DNA from: JAHEYG01 sp040403535
Lineage (GTDB): Bacteria > Bacteroidota > Bacteroidia > B-17B0 > Aurantibacillaceae
Direction: 5' to 3'
Assembly (NCBI GenBank): GCA_040403535.1
Contig: JBBAKL010000004.1
Span: 1-64,000, forward strand
DNA: 64,000 nucleotides
Both the position numbers and the translations under genes were made by a program. The notes under the pieces are model-generated. The model made no database searches, was not told the DNA's origin, and worked only from the letters and a program-made list of their open reading frames with translations. Shown here piece by piece: positions 35,093-43,798 of the stretch; the stretch's first letter is position 1, and each line of letters opens with the position of its first letter.

Positions 35093-35575
35093 GTGAAGGA
35101 ATTTAAAGAAACACAAAAATTCAATCAGGCCTGGGTATGGATAATTGCAATTGTACCCATTGTGATGGTTCTTGCCGAATTTTCAATTATTATTTATAAG
35201 CAAGAAAAAATTGTAATTACAGATTTAGTAGTTTTTCCTATTGTAATTGCAATACTTGTATTAATGTTAATATGGCTTAAATTAATGCGAATGGAAACAT
35301 TCATTTCTAAAGAATTCATAAGCTTTCATTATAAAGGCTTGATGCTAAAGCCTAAAGTTATTTACTGGAATGAAATACTAAGCTCAGAAGTGATTAAATA
35401 TGATCCTTTGTGGGAATATGGTGGTTGGGGTATCAAATATAGCTTTAAACGAGGATGGTGTTACAATGTTGCAGGAGATAACGGTTTACGAATACAACTA
35501 AAAAGCGGAAAATCGATTTTATTAGGTACACAGCAACCGGATGAATTAAAACAGTATCTAAACTCAAACGATTAA
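35093..35575 (+). CDS. Two-helix membrane protein with PH-like C-terminal domain
   Basis: 160 residues from a GTG start; an ATG five bases earlier is out of frame and closed at once. Two membrane segments (about 15-35 and 46-64) are followed by a beta-rich domain of about 95 residues with VIYWNEILSSEVIKY and GGWGIKYSFKRGWCYNV, ending with a helical PDELKQYLN. This layout resembles bacterial PH-like membrane proteins such as the YcxB/YdbT types. It starts 12 bases after the M1 peptidase, so it is probably co-transcribed. Function unknown. Confidence 0.65.
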   Translation: MKEFKETQKFNQAWVWIIAIVPIVMVLAEFSIIIYKQEKIVITDLVVFPIVIAILVLMLIWLKLMRMETFISKEFISFHYKGLMLKPKVIYWNEILSSEVIKYDPLWEYGGWGIKYSFKRGWCYNVAGDNGLRIQLKSGKSILLGTQQPDELKQYLNSND

Positions 35576-35687
35576 TAAAATCAGATTATTAAGGGATTAT
35601 TTATCCTTTAATGTAATTCTTCCACATAACTTTTCAAGATTATGCCCCGAAAGATTTTTGATTTATTAAAATGGAAGTCTGTAAATT

Positions 35688-35717
35688 AAAAAGCCCCTGA
35701 ATTTTCAGGGGCTTTTT
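35688..35717. terminator. Bidirectional terminator
   Basis: Perfect 13-bp stem AAAAAGCCCCTGA with TCAGGGGCTTTTT and a 4-base loop, with A-run and T-run on either side. It lies between the convergent PH-like gene and the large T9SS gene ending at 35738. The rest of this 162-base gap shows nothing else. Confidence 0.92.
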
Positions 35718-35737
35718 AATTATTATCATGTTAATGA

Positions 35738-38700
35738 TTATTTAGCAATCACCATTTTTGTTGTAGCAGTAAAATTATTTGAACCGCTAACCGTAACAAA
35801 ATAAACACCACTGGTTAAGTTGGAAGTGTTTAAAGTTATTATTTGTTCGCCACCTATTAATTTTCCAGTATTTTGCTCAATAATAGCACGGCCACTGATA
35901 TCGTAAACAGTTAATTTGTAGTTAGCATCGCTATTAGCGTTGAAAGCTACATTTGTTAAGTCACTTGCTGGATTAGGGAATAACTTAATGTTTGTTCCAA
36001 AAGAAACATTTGTTCCGTTTTCTTCGATACCGATAGCGTAGTTAGTTAAATATTTATCGGTTGACCATAAACCACGGCCTGCAGTTGCAACATAAATAAC
36101 TCCAGAGTTATAGCATTTGTAACTTTCGTTCTTTTGCTGTCTTATTTGGAAAACTGGAACATTGGCAGGGAAACCACCTCCGGTTTCTTTTGCCCATGCA
36201 GGTTGAGCAGCTGTAATATCGGCAGTACTATAAATCCCTTTTTCTGTTCCAACTAAAACACGCTTATTATCATTTTTTTCAAAAATACCTGTGTAAGCAG
36301 GGATTAGAGGAAGTGATAAACCGTTTTTTGCAGAAAAGTTAGAATTATTGGTATTGTTCATTGCCATAGTTTTAACGTTACTATTACTCATGTATACAGT
36401 AGCTGTTTTGTTGTTATAGCCACCACAAGTAATTAATAAACCTGTATCGCTAGATAATACTGCAATTCCGGTGATAGGGTATTTGAAGCGTCCGATAGCT
36501 GTTGTTCTTTGTGCCATTTTCTTACGGGCAACAATTGAGGTTGAGTCAATGTCAGAAGAGAAAATACCGCTATAGTCAGTCGAAGCTGAATCTCCAATAA
36601 ATTCCAAGTGAGAAATACGGTATAAATAAAAAGTTGTATCATTAGCTCTGGTAGAGAAATAAATACTTTTGCCGTCATTTGACCACTCTAAACGGGTAAC
36701 TGTAGTGCCTAAAACAGGAGAAATAGAGTTAGTCGGTACTCCGCCCGGACCGTCAATTCTTGAATTTTTACCTGCAATTTTCACCCAATCCGGATTGCTG
36801 CTAAAGCTTAATGGGCGTTTAACTACAAAGATAGATGGATTATCACTGGCTTTTGCGCTGGTACCTACCGCTAATCTTGCTGATTTTGCTAGAGGAACTT
36901 TAACTATAGGTAAAGCACCTGATGGATTAGATGAAGATAAAGGAGCGGCTAAAGTAACACTTGTATTGAAGAAACCACCGCTAATGTCTGTGTTTTCTAG
37001 CGTTATTACATCACCGGCATTATATCTAAATTTGAAAGTTACAGTAATAGTAGATGAGTCCTGAGGCGCATTATTGAATGTAAAACCGATACTGTCCTTA
37101 AGGTTTGCAGCAATAAATACTGTATTGTTGCTAGCAGATGATGTATTAGCATCTCCATTAACAGTGAAACCAGTAATATTATTTCCAGTATATATTGGTA
37201 AAATTTGAATGGTTTGTGTTGCTACAGGAATACCTTTAGAGCTAACAGCTTTAATTAAAATTGAATCATACTTTGTTGATAATTGCGCACGGCTGTTTTT
37301 TACAACAAAATAAGTTTTTGTTTTAGTATTGTTTTTAAATGAGGTAACGTTGTTTTCGTTGTAAAATAACGCAGAATCCATGTAATTATCATTTTCCCAT
37401 AAACGCATAGGTGTATTTTCATTTGCAAATGTGGTTGTTCCAGGACTGCCATTACCACCTTTATATGAATTATCGTAAAATGAAGAAGGAGCTGTAACAT
37501 CAATATCGCTTGAACGAGCTATTGTTCCAAAAGATCCGGAATAAAACAGTGCTTTAGGGATGATTTTCGAGAATTCCACTTGACTTGCATTACCAGTTCC
37601 GTAACTGTTAGATGTTTGGGTTGTGTTTAAATAGCCAGGGATATATACTAAGTCACTTCCTATAGACCCTCCGGCAATACCTGCATAAGGAACAGTCTGG
37701 TTGGATGAGTTTTGAGTGGATAAAGGATAGATTGGGAATCCAACAGAATTAAACTGGCTTGTTTTGAAATTTTTGTTGATTGGAATAAATGGAGTAAGGT
37801 TTACGGGAAATCCTGAAGGAGGAGCAGATGATCTGAACAAACCCGCATCGGTAGCAACAAAATAAACATTCGCGTCCAGTGGTGAAAACTTGATATCGTG
37901 GATTTTGCTGTGTAAGTATAATTGTGAACCAACAGCGAAAGGATTACCAATTTGAACCCAGTTTCCTTGACCTAATGTGTTTCCAACAATTTGATCCCAA
38001 CGGTATAAAACTTCACCACCAACAAATACTTGGTCTTTCTTAGTTGGACTCGCAACAATTGTATTAGCGTAATCACCATGACCAATAGTTGAAGGAGCAA
38101 AACTTGATAATGGGTCAAATTGAACTGTTCCGATAGAAATAATATTCCAATTGGTTCCTTGGTTATCAGAAACTAATATTGCTGATAATCCACCTGTCGA
38201 AGCGGAAGTAGTAGTTTTTTGTTTAGCAATACTTAAATAAATATAATTATTGTCAGCCGGTGAAGGCGCAATTTCAATACGTCCTCTGTTTGTATAAGAG
38301 GTAGGGGTAATGTCAGTAATAGCAGAAGTAGATACGTTTATTAAATACACTCTTGATGAGGTAATGTTTTTTGAACCTGTAGAGAAATATACAACATCAC
38401 CATTTTTTGATATTTTAACGTCCATCGCAGATGCGGTGGTAGTGATAGCGGAAAAAGTAGCGCCATTATCAGTTGAAGTGAAGAAACCTTTGTCTGCAGC
38501 AACATAAATATTTCCGTTACCAGCAACAGTAACCTCGTTAACATTTCCGAATGCAGTTGAGTCGGCATTCGTAGAAATCAAATTGATACTTCCCGTAGAA
38601 ACAGTTAATTTATAAAGCCCGGTACCTCTGAAAGAAGTAGATCCACCGCCATTATCTCCACGACCAAATGATTCACCGGTTCCGAAAATCACATCACCGG

Positions 38701-38995
38701 CAACATCCTGAGCCATGCAACTAACAATTAAGGAAGGAGCTTGATCATTTATAATATTCCAATTAGCACCATTATCTGTAGATTTAAAAATACCACCGGA
38801 TACACCAGCAGCATAAATTGTTTTTCGGGTTAAATCATTTTTATCAATAATGATTGCACGGCTTCGTCCACCCACATCATTTGGGCCCATTTCGCTCCAA
38901 GTAATACCTAATTGAGCATTCAAGCTACCGCCGGCTAATAAAGCTCCAAGAACTAAAGCGCTTTTAAGTCGAGTTTTGATAAATTTTGAAATCAT
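35738..38995 (-). CDS. Large secreted Asp-box/beta-propeller protein with T9SS type A sorting domain
   Basis: 1085 residues. A signal peptide (about 1-27, ending SLNA) precedes a propeller-like region with BNR/Asp-box repeats: KSTDNGANWNI, TSTDNGATFSA and VSDNQGTNWNI. The fold is that of sortilin/VPS10- or sialidase-like propellers, but no catalytic set is evident. A middle beta-sandwich region is followed by a second propeller-like segment. The C-terminus has a canonical type A sorting domain: KLFPNPASDLTNV, YDISGRAIIEQNTG and LTSGVYFVTVSG. It is thus a likely surface or secreted protein exported by T9SS; adhesion or glycan binding is a guess. Confidence 0.88.
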   Translation of the reverse strand: MISKFIKTRLKSALVLGALLAGGSLNAQLGITWSEMGPNDVGGRSRAIIIDKNDLTRKTIYAAGVSGGIFKSTDNGANWNIINDQAPSLIVSCMAQDVAGDVIFGTGESFGRGDNGGGSTSFRGTGLYKLTVSTGSINLISTNADSTAFGNVNEVTVAGNGNIYVAADKGFFTSTDNGATFSAITTTASAMDVKISKNGDVVYFSTGSKNITSSRVYLINVSTSAITDITPTSYTNRGRIEIAPSPADNNYIYLSIAKQKTTTSASTGGLSAILVSDNQGTNWNIISIGTVQFDPLSSFAPSTIGHGDYANTIVASPTKKDQVFVGGEVLYRWDQIVGNTLGQGNWVQIGNPFAVGSQLYLHSKIHDIKFSPLDANVYFVATDAGLFRSSAPPSGFPVNLTPFIPINKNFKTSQFNSVGFPIYPLSTQNSSNQTVPYAGIAGGSIGSDLVYIPGYLNTTQTSNSYGTGNASQVEFSKIIPKALFYSGSFGTIARSSDIDVTAPSSFYDNSYKGGNGSPGTTTFANENTPMRLWENDNYMDSALFYNENNVTSFKNNTKTKTYFVVKNSRAQLSTKYDSILIKAVSSKGIPVATQTIQILPIYTGNNITGFTVNGDANTSSASNNTVFIAANLKDSIGFTFNNAPQDSSTITVTFKFRYNAGDVITLENTDISGGFFNTSVTLAAPLSSSNPSGALPIVKVPLAKSARLAVGTSAKASDNPSIFVVKRPLSFSSNPDWVKIAGKNSRIDGPGGVPTNSISPVLGTTVTRLEWSNDGKSIYFSTRANDTTFYLYRISHLEFIGDSASTDYSGIFSSDIDSTSIVARKKMAQRTTAIGRFKYPITGIAVLSSDTGLLITCGGYNNKTATVYMSNSNVKTMAMNNTNNSNFSAKNGLSLPLIPAYTGIFEKNDNKRVLVGTEKGIYSTADITAAQPAWAKETGGGFPANVPVFQIRQQKNESYKCYNSGVIYVATAGRGLWSTDKYLTNYAIGIEENGTNVSFGTNIKLFPNPASDLTNVAFNANSDANYKLTVYDISGRAIIEQNTGKLIGGEQIITLNTSNLTSGVYFVTVSGSNNFTATTKMVIAK

Positions 38996-39053
38996 ATCTT
39001 CAGTTATAATATTTGCTGTTTAATATATTTTAACAAATTTGTGTAAATTTTGT

Positions 39054-39088
39054 CAAATATAAAAATAAATGAATATATATGATTCAAA
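39054..39088 (-). promoter_or_regulatory. Candidate promoter of the large T9SS gene
   Basis: On the minus strand TTTG (39088-39085), 23 bases, then TATATTTG (39061-39054). The -7 box is perfect and the spacing is at the upper limit. The -33 element overlaps the start of the divergent gene at 39079. Predicted leader about 52 bases. Confidence 0.45.
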
Positions 39089-39690
39089 AAGTACTCAACA
39101 TTTTAAAAGTGGTTGTATTTTCTTCATTAGTGGCTGATTTAGAGGCACAACAAACACAAAACATCTACACTTTTATTCAAAAAAGCAAGTCCATAAATAA
39201 AAATGGCATGGCAATACTAACGACCTGGTCTTCAGTAAATATACTAAGCGGATCGGGGTATTTTATCTCAAAACATCCTGAGGAACGGTATTTTTATGCC
39301 ATGAATGCCGGATGGGGAGTTGTAAATCTTGCCATTGCATTGCCAGCGCTTGTATCAAAAGGAAAACCAATAGATAATAAGTTAAAACTCATTGAAAATC
39401 AGAGGAAAATTGAAAAACTGTTTTTAATTAATGCCGGATTAGACGTTTTGTATGTTGGTGGAGGTTTGGTAATGACAAATTATGCAGGAAAATTATCCGA
39501 TGTTAACAGGGCTGCAATGTTTGCCGGTTTTGGGAAGGCAATTGTTTTACAAGGTGCCGGTTTGTTTGCCTTTGATTTGTCCATGTTTATCGTTAACAAG
39601 AACTTTCGTGATAGAAAACTAACACCGCTTATCGAAAACTCTGAAATTTCGTTTTCTTCTTCAGGCTTTTCTTACAAGTATAGATTTTAA
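39079..39690 (+). CDS. Unrecognised multi-helix membrane protein
   Basis: 203 residues. A possible N-terminal signal (VLNILKVVVFSSLVADLEAQ) is followed by three or four hydrophobic stretches (about 43-60, 74-90, 112-130 and 145-170) rich in Gly and Ala, and a short polar C-terminus. The charged hairpin NKLKLIENQRKIEKL separates the helices. I do not recognise the family with confidence. It is divergent from the large T9SS gene and 62 bases upstream of the sugar cassette on the same strand, but the cassette has its own promoter. Function unknown. Confidence 0.55.
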   Translation: MIQKVLNILKVVVFSSLVADLEAQQTQNIYTFIQKSKSINKNGMAILTTWSSVNILSGSGYFISKHPEERYFYAMNAGWGVVNLAIALPALVSKGKPIDNKLKLIENQRKIEKLFLINAGLDVLYVGGGLVMTNYAGKLSDVNRAAMFAGFGKAIVLQGAGLFAFDLSMFIVNKNFRDRKLTPLIENSEISFSSSGFSYKYRF

Positions 39691-39707
39691 ATTTATGACC
39701 TTTGTAA

Positions 39708-39739
39708 TTTGCTGATGATAACAGCTTTTCTTATGTTTG
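39708..39739 (+). promoter_or_regulatory. Promoter of the nucleotide-sugar cassette
   Basis: TTTG (39708-39711), 20 bases, then TATGTTTG (39732-39739), a full match to the Bacteroidota -33/-7 form. It sits just after the preceding gene's stop codon. Transcription should begin about 7 bases before the ATG at 39753, so the leader is very short. Confidence 0.65.
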
Positions 39740-39752
39740 CTGTTTGTATTTT

Positions 39753-40337
39753 ATGGAACCAAACAAGGAATATTTTGCCCATCCAACCGCTGTTGTTGAT
39801 GATGGATGCAAAATCGGAAAAGGTGTAAAAATATGGCATTTTTCACACATCATGCCAAATTGTGTTTTAGGTGATAACTGTAATATTGGACAGAATGTTG
39901 TTATTTCTCCTGAGGTTGTTTTAGGAAAAAATGTTAAGGTTCAGAATAACGTTTCAATTTATACCGGTGTAATTTGCGATGATGATGTTTTTTTAGGACC
40001 ATCTATGGTTTTTACCAATGTTATTAACCCGCGTAGTGCCGTTAATAGAAAATCGGAATATGCAAAAACTCACGTTGGAAAAGGTGCTTCTATTGGTGCA
40101 AATGCAACAATTGTTTGTGGACATAATATTGGTGAATTTGCTTTCATTGGCGCAGGTACTGTTGTAACTAAAACGGTGCCTTCTTACGCGCTTATTGTTG
40201 GAAATCCCGGAAGGCAAATTGGATGGATGAGCGAATACGGTCATCGTTTAGAATTTGATAAGGATGGTTTAGCTACCTGTAAGGAAAGCGGACAAAAATA
40301 CAAACTAGAGAATAATGTTGTAAAACGAATTGCTTAA
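39753..40337 (+). CDS. WbpD/WlbB-like UDP-sugar N-acetyltransferase
   Basis: About 194 residues from the ATG at 39753; a TTG at 39744 would add three residues. The protein is a left-handed beta-helix acyltransferase with hexapeptide repeats throughout (KIGKGVKIWHFSHIMPNCVL, IGQNVVISPEVVLGKNVKV, VGKGASIGANATIVCGHNIG). The signature VFTNVINPRS and the closing ALIVGNPGRQIGWMSEYG are those of WbpD/WlbB enzymes, which acetylate the 3-amino group of UDP-2-acetamido-3-amino-2,3-dideoxy-glucuronate. It leads a five- or six-gene cassette and is followed within one base by the partner dehydrogenase. Specific substrate inferred from the neighbour. Confidence 0.85.
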   Translation: MEPNKEYFAHPTAVVDDGCKIGKGVKIWHFSHIMPNCVLGDNCNIGQNVVISPEVVLGKNVKVQNNVSIYTGVICDDDVFLGPSMVFTNVINPRSAVNRKSEYAKTHVGKGASIGANATIVCGHNIGEFAFIGAGTVVTKTVPSYALIVGNPGRQIGWMSEYGHRLEFDKDGLATCKESGQKYKLENNVVKRIA

Positions 40338-40338
40338 C

Positions 40339-41370
40339 ATGTCAAAAATTAAATTCGCTGTAATAGGTCAGGGACACATTGGTAAACGCCATGCTGAAAT
40401 GGTTCGCAGAAATGATACCTGTGAATTAATTGCCGTTTGTGATATTCAGTCAAAAGATAAGCTGGGTTTAGAAAACTTAAAAGAAAAATTTTACACAAAT
40501 ATGGATGAGTTGTTAAAAAACCATCCGGAAGTGGAAGTGGTAAATGTTTGTACACCTAACGGTTTGCATGCAGAGCATTCTATTAAAGCACTTGAGTCAG
40601 GTAAGCACGTTGTTGTAGAAAAGCCAATGGCCTTATCAAAGGCAGATTGCGAAAAAATCATTTATTCAGCCTTACATCAGCATAAAACTGTGTTTTGTGT
40701 AATGCAAAACCGTTATTCGCCACCAAGCGTATGGTTAAAAGAAGTGGTAGAAAATAAAATCATTGGAGATATTTACATGGTTCAGTTAAACTGTTACTGG
40801 AATCGCGATGAGCGATATTATAAACAGGGTGGCTGGAAAGGCACACAGAATTTAGATGGAGGAACATTATTCACGCAATTTTCACACTGGATAGATATCA
40901 TGTATTGGCTGTTTGGTGATATTAAAAATATCCAGGCAAAATTCGCCGATTTTAATCATCAAAAATCAACGGCGTTTGAAGATAGCGGTTTTGTAAGTTT
41001 TGATTTTGTAAATGGAGGAATGGGATGCATTAATTACAGTACTGCTGTTTGGGACAAAAATTTAGAATCGTCATTAACAATCGTTGGAAGCAAAGGAAGT
41101 GTTAAGGTTGGCGGACAATACATGGATCAAATTGAAGTGTGTAACATTAAAGATTATACGACCCCAACTTTAGACGCAACAAATCCGGCTAACGATTATG
41201 GTGCGTATAAAGGATCGGCAAACAACCACAATTATGTTATCGATAATGTTGTAGAAACATTAACCGGAAAAAATAAAATCACAACTAATGCACTAGAAGG
41301 ACTAAAGGTTGTAGATATCATCGAACGTATTTATGCTTTACGACCAGAAACAGTAATTAAAAATATTTAA
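40339..41370 (+). CDS. Gfo/Idh/MocA-family oxidoreductase, WbpB/WlbA-like
   Basis: 343 residues from the ATG at 40339, one base after the acetyltransferase stop; a TTG at 40330 is less likely. The N-terminal Rossmann fold reads VIGQGHIGKRHAEM, followed by VNVCTPNGLHAEH and the catalytic-lysine motif VVEKPMAL. The C-terminal domain has DGGTLFTQFSHWIDIMYWLF. Next to a WbpD-like enzyme, the likely reaction is oxidation at C3 of UDP-GlcNAc-uronic acid to the 3-keto sugar. The normal next step, a WbpE-type PLP aminotransferase, is not encoded in this window. Confidence 0.85.
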   Translation: MSKIKFAVIGQGHIGKRHAEMVRRNDTCELIAVCDIQSKDKLGLENLKEKFYTNMDELLKNHPEVEVVNVCTPNGLHAEHSIKALESGKHVVVEKPMALSKADCEKIIYSALHQHKTVFCVMQNRYSPPSVWLKEVVENKIIGDIYMVQLNCYWNRDERYYKQGGWKGTQNLDGGTLFTQFSHWIDIMYWLFGDIKNIQAKFADFNHQKSTAFEDSGFVSFDFVNGGMGCINYSTAVWDKNLESSLTIVGSKGSVKVGGQYMDQIEVCNIKDYTTPTLDATNPANDYGAYKGSANNHNYVIDNVVETLTGKNKITTNALEGLKVVDIIERIYALRPETVIKNI

Positions 41371-41379
41371 ATAAATTTT

Positions 41380-42672
41380 ATGAGTATCTATCAAAGAATA
41401 TTAGATAAAGACGCTAAAATAGCAGTTATCGGATTGGGTTATGTGGGATTGCCCATTGCTTTGGCTTTTGCTAAAAAAGTAAAAGTGATTGGCTTCGATA
41501 TTAACGAGAAACGCGTAAATATGTTGAAGAAGGGAATTGATCCAAGTCAGGAATTATCAAAAGAAGATTTTAAAAATTCAGACATAACTTTTACTCATAA
41601 ACTGGAAGATTTAAAAAAGGCAAACTTTTTTATCATCGCTGTTCCAACTCCTATCGATGAACATAATTTACCTGATTTAAAACCTTTAATTGGTGCTTCA
41701 ACTACGGTTGGTAAAGTTTTAAAAAAGGGCGATTACGTTGTATACGAGTCAACTGTATATCCTGGATGTACTGAGGAGGACTGCGTACCGGTATTAGAAA
41801 AAGAATCAGGTTTGAAATTTGTCAAAGATTTCAAAGTGGGTTATTCTCCTGAACGTATCAACCCCGGCGATAAAGAACATACCATTACAAAGATTTTGAA
41901 AATTGTTTCGGGTTGTGATAGAGAAAGCTTAGAGAATATTTCAAAAGTTTACGAAATCATTATAGAGCCGGGCATACACAAAGCCTCTTCAATTAAAGTT
42001 GCTGAAGCTGCAAAAATAATTGAGAACACTCAGCGCGATGTGAACATCGCTTTAATGAACGAGTTGTCTATTATTTTTTCTCGCATTGGCATTAATACTT
42101 ATGAAGTTTTAGAAGCTGCCGGTACAAAATGGAACTTCCTGAAGTTTTCTCCGGGCTTAGTAGGCGGTCACTGTATTGGTGTTGATCCCTATTACCTTAC
42201 TTACAAAGCAGAAGAAATGGGTTACCATGCCCGTGTAATTAATAGTGGTCGTTACGTAAATGACAGTATGGGTTTTTACGTTGCTAAAACTTGCGTAAAA
42301 AAAATTATTGCAGCAGGAAAAAACATTTCAAAATCAAAAGTGCTCGTAATGGGTGCTACATTTAAAGAAGATGTAAGCGATATTCGAAACAGTAAAGTTG
42401 CCGATATTGTTAAGGAGCTTAAATCGTTTGGAGTAAAAGTTGAAATTGTTGATCCGCATGCCGATAACGAAGAGTTGAAACACGAATACGGATTTGGTTT
42501 AAACAAATTAGGCAAAGGTTATGATGGGGTTATTATTGCAGTAAATCACAAGGAGTATAAATCACTGGATGAAAAATATTTTACTTCCATCTTAAGTAAG
42601 AAAGGAATTTTAGTTGACGTAAAAGGTATTTACAAAGGTAAGATAAAAAAACTTTCTTACTGGAGTTTGTAA
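41380..42672 (+). CDS. Nucleotide-sugar (UDP-HexNAc) 6-dehydrogenase, WbpO/TviB/WbpA-like
   Basis: 430 residues, full length for the UDP-glucose/GDP-mannose dehydrogenase superfamily. N-terminal NAD fold IAVIGLGYVGLPIALAFAKK, then AVPTPIDEHNLPDL, YESTVYPGCTEEDC and YSPERINPGDKEH. The catalytic cysteine is C265 in VGGHCIGVDPYY. The C-terminal domain has GATFKEDVSDIRNSKV. It oxidises the C6 hydroxyl of a UDP-N-acetylhexosamine to the uronic acid. As placed it can feed the WbpB/WbpD-type steps upstream or, as in Vi antigen TviB-TviC, pair with the epimerase at 43799. GlcNAc or GalNAc preference cannot be decided from sequence alone. Confidence 0.9.
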   Translation: MSIYQRILDKDAKIAVIGLGYVGLPIALAFAKKVKVIGFDINEKRVNMLKKGIDPSQELSKEDFKNSDITFTHKLEDLKKANFFIIAVPTPIDEHNLPDLKPLIGASTTVGKVLKKGDYVVYESTVYPGCTEEDCVPVLEKESGLKFVKDFKVGYSPERINPGDKEHTITKILKIVSGCDRESLENISKVYEIIIEPGIHKASSIKVAEAAKIIENTQRDVNIALMNELSIIFSRIGINTYEVLEAAGTKWNFLKFSPGLVGGHCIGVDPYYLTYKAEEMGYHARVINSGRYVNDSMGFYVAKTCVKKIIAAGKNISKSKVLVMGATFKEDVSDIRNSKVADIVKELKSFGVKVEIVDPHADNEELKHEYGFGLNKLGKGYDGVIIAVNHKEYKSLDEKYFTSILSKKGILVDVKGIYKGKIKKLSYWSL

Positions 42673-42739
42673 TAAACGTTAATATTCAATAGTCGGTACA
42701 ATAAAAATTCCCGATTTGCATTAAATAAAAAAAAGTAAA

Positions 42740-43792
42740 ATGAAAATATTAATAACAGGCGGCGCAGGTTTCATCGGATCACATGTAGTTCGATTATTTG
42801 TAAATAAATATCCTTCCTATACAATCTACAATTTAGACAAGCTAACCTATGCAGGTAATCTTGCTAACTTAAAAGACATAGAAAACAAACCGAATTACAA
42901 GTTTATTAAGGGTGATATTGTTGACGCAGATTTCATCAATAAACTTTTTGCTGAGCACAAGTTTGGTGCAGTTATCCATTTAGCAGCAGAAAGCCATGTT
43001 GACAGAAGTATCACTAACCCACTTGAGTTTGTTTATACTAATGTAATTGGTACCGTTAACCTATTGAACGCAGCAAAAACTGTGTTTAAAGAGAATAACA
43101 GTGCATTTAAATTGTTTTATCATGTAAGTACAGATGAGGTATACGGCTCGTTAGGTGAAACTGGTATGTTTACCGAAACAACTTCTTACGATCCGCACAG
43201 TCCATATTCTGCCTCTAAAGCAAGTTCCGATCATTTTGTGCGCGCTTACCATGATACGTACGGTTTGCCTGCATTAATTTCTAATTGCTCCAACAATTAC
43301 GGACCAAATCACTTCCCTGAAAAATTAATACCACTTTGCATTAGTAATATTAAAAACAATAAGCCATTACCGATTTATGGTAAAGGTGAAAATGTTCGTG
43401 ATTGGTTGTTTGTTGAAGATCATGCCCGTGCAATAGATGTCATATTTCATAATGCAAAAGCTGGAAGTACGTATAATATTGGTGGCCATAATGAATGGAC
43501 TAATATAGATGTGATCCGATTGTTATGTAAAATAATGGACAAGAAATTAGGTAGGGAAGAAGGTGCCAATGAAAAATTAATCACGTTTGTGAAGGATAGA
43601 GCAGGTCACGATTTGCGTTACGCAATTGATTCAACGAAATTGCAAAATGAATTAGGATGGAAGCCGAGTTTGCAATTTGAGGAAGGTTTGGAAAAAACAG
43701 TAGATTGGTATCTTGCAAATGAAGAGTGGTTAAACAACGTAACATCCGGCGATTACCAAAAGTATTACGAGCAGCAATATGTAAAACGCTAA
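42740..43792 (+). CDS. rfbB: dTDP-glucose 4,6-dehydratase
   Basis: 350 residues. An extended SDR with NAD motif ILITGGAGFIGSHVVRLF, AESHVDRS, the catalytic region HVSTDEVYG (Thr-Asp-Glu), and YSASKAS (Tyr and Lys). NCSNNYGPNHFPEKLIPL and VRDWLFVEDHARA are RmlB signatures. It makes dTDP-4-keto-6-deoxyglucose, the branch point to rhamnose and other deoxysugars. The usual partners rmlA, rmlC and rmlD are not in the window. It lies 67 bases after the dehydrogenase on the same strand. Confidence 0.93.
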   Translation: MKILITGGAGFIGSHVVRLFVNKYPSYTIYNLDKLTYAGNLANLKDIENKPNYKFIKGDIVDADFINKLFAEHKFGAVIHLAAESHVDRSITNPLEFVYTNVIGTVNLLNAAKTVFKENNSAFKLFYHVSTDEVYGSLGETGMFTETTSYDPHSPYSASKASSDHFVRAYHDTYGLPALISNCSNNYGPNHFPEKLIPLCISNIKNNKPLPIYGKGENVRDWLFVEDHARAIDVIFHNAKAGSTYNIGGHNEWTNIDVIRLLCKIMDKKLGREEGANEKLITFVKDRAGHDLRYAIDSTKLQNELGWKPSLQFEEGLEKTVDWYLANEEWLNNVTSGDYQKYYEQQYVKR

Positions 43793-43798
43793 TTGTAG

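Noticed and set aside
36669..37064. 131-residue plus-strand open frame inside the large T9SS gene
   Set aside because: Antisense shadow; the minus-strand frame has signal peptide, Asp-box repeats and sorting domain.
35738..38995. Sialidase or glycoside hydrolase
   Set aside because: Asp-boxes are present but no catalytic arginine triad or acid/base set could be identified.
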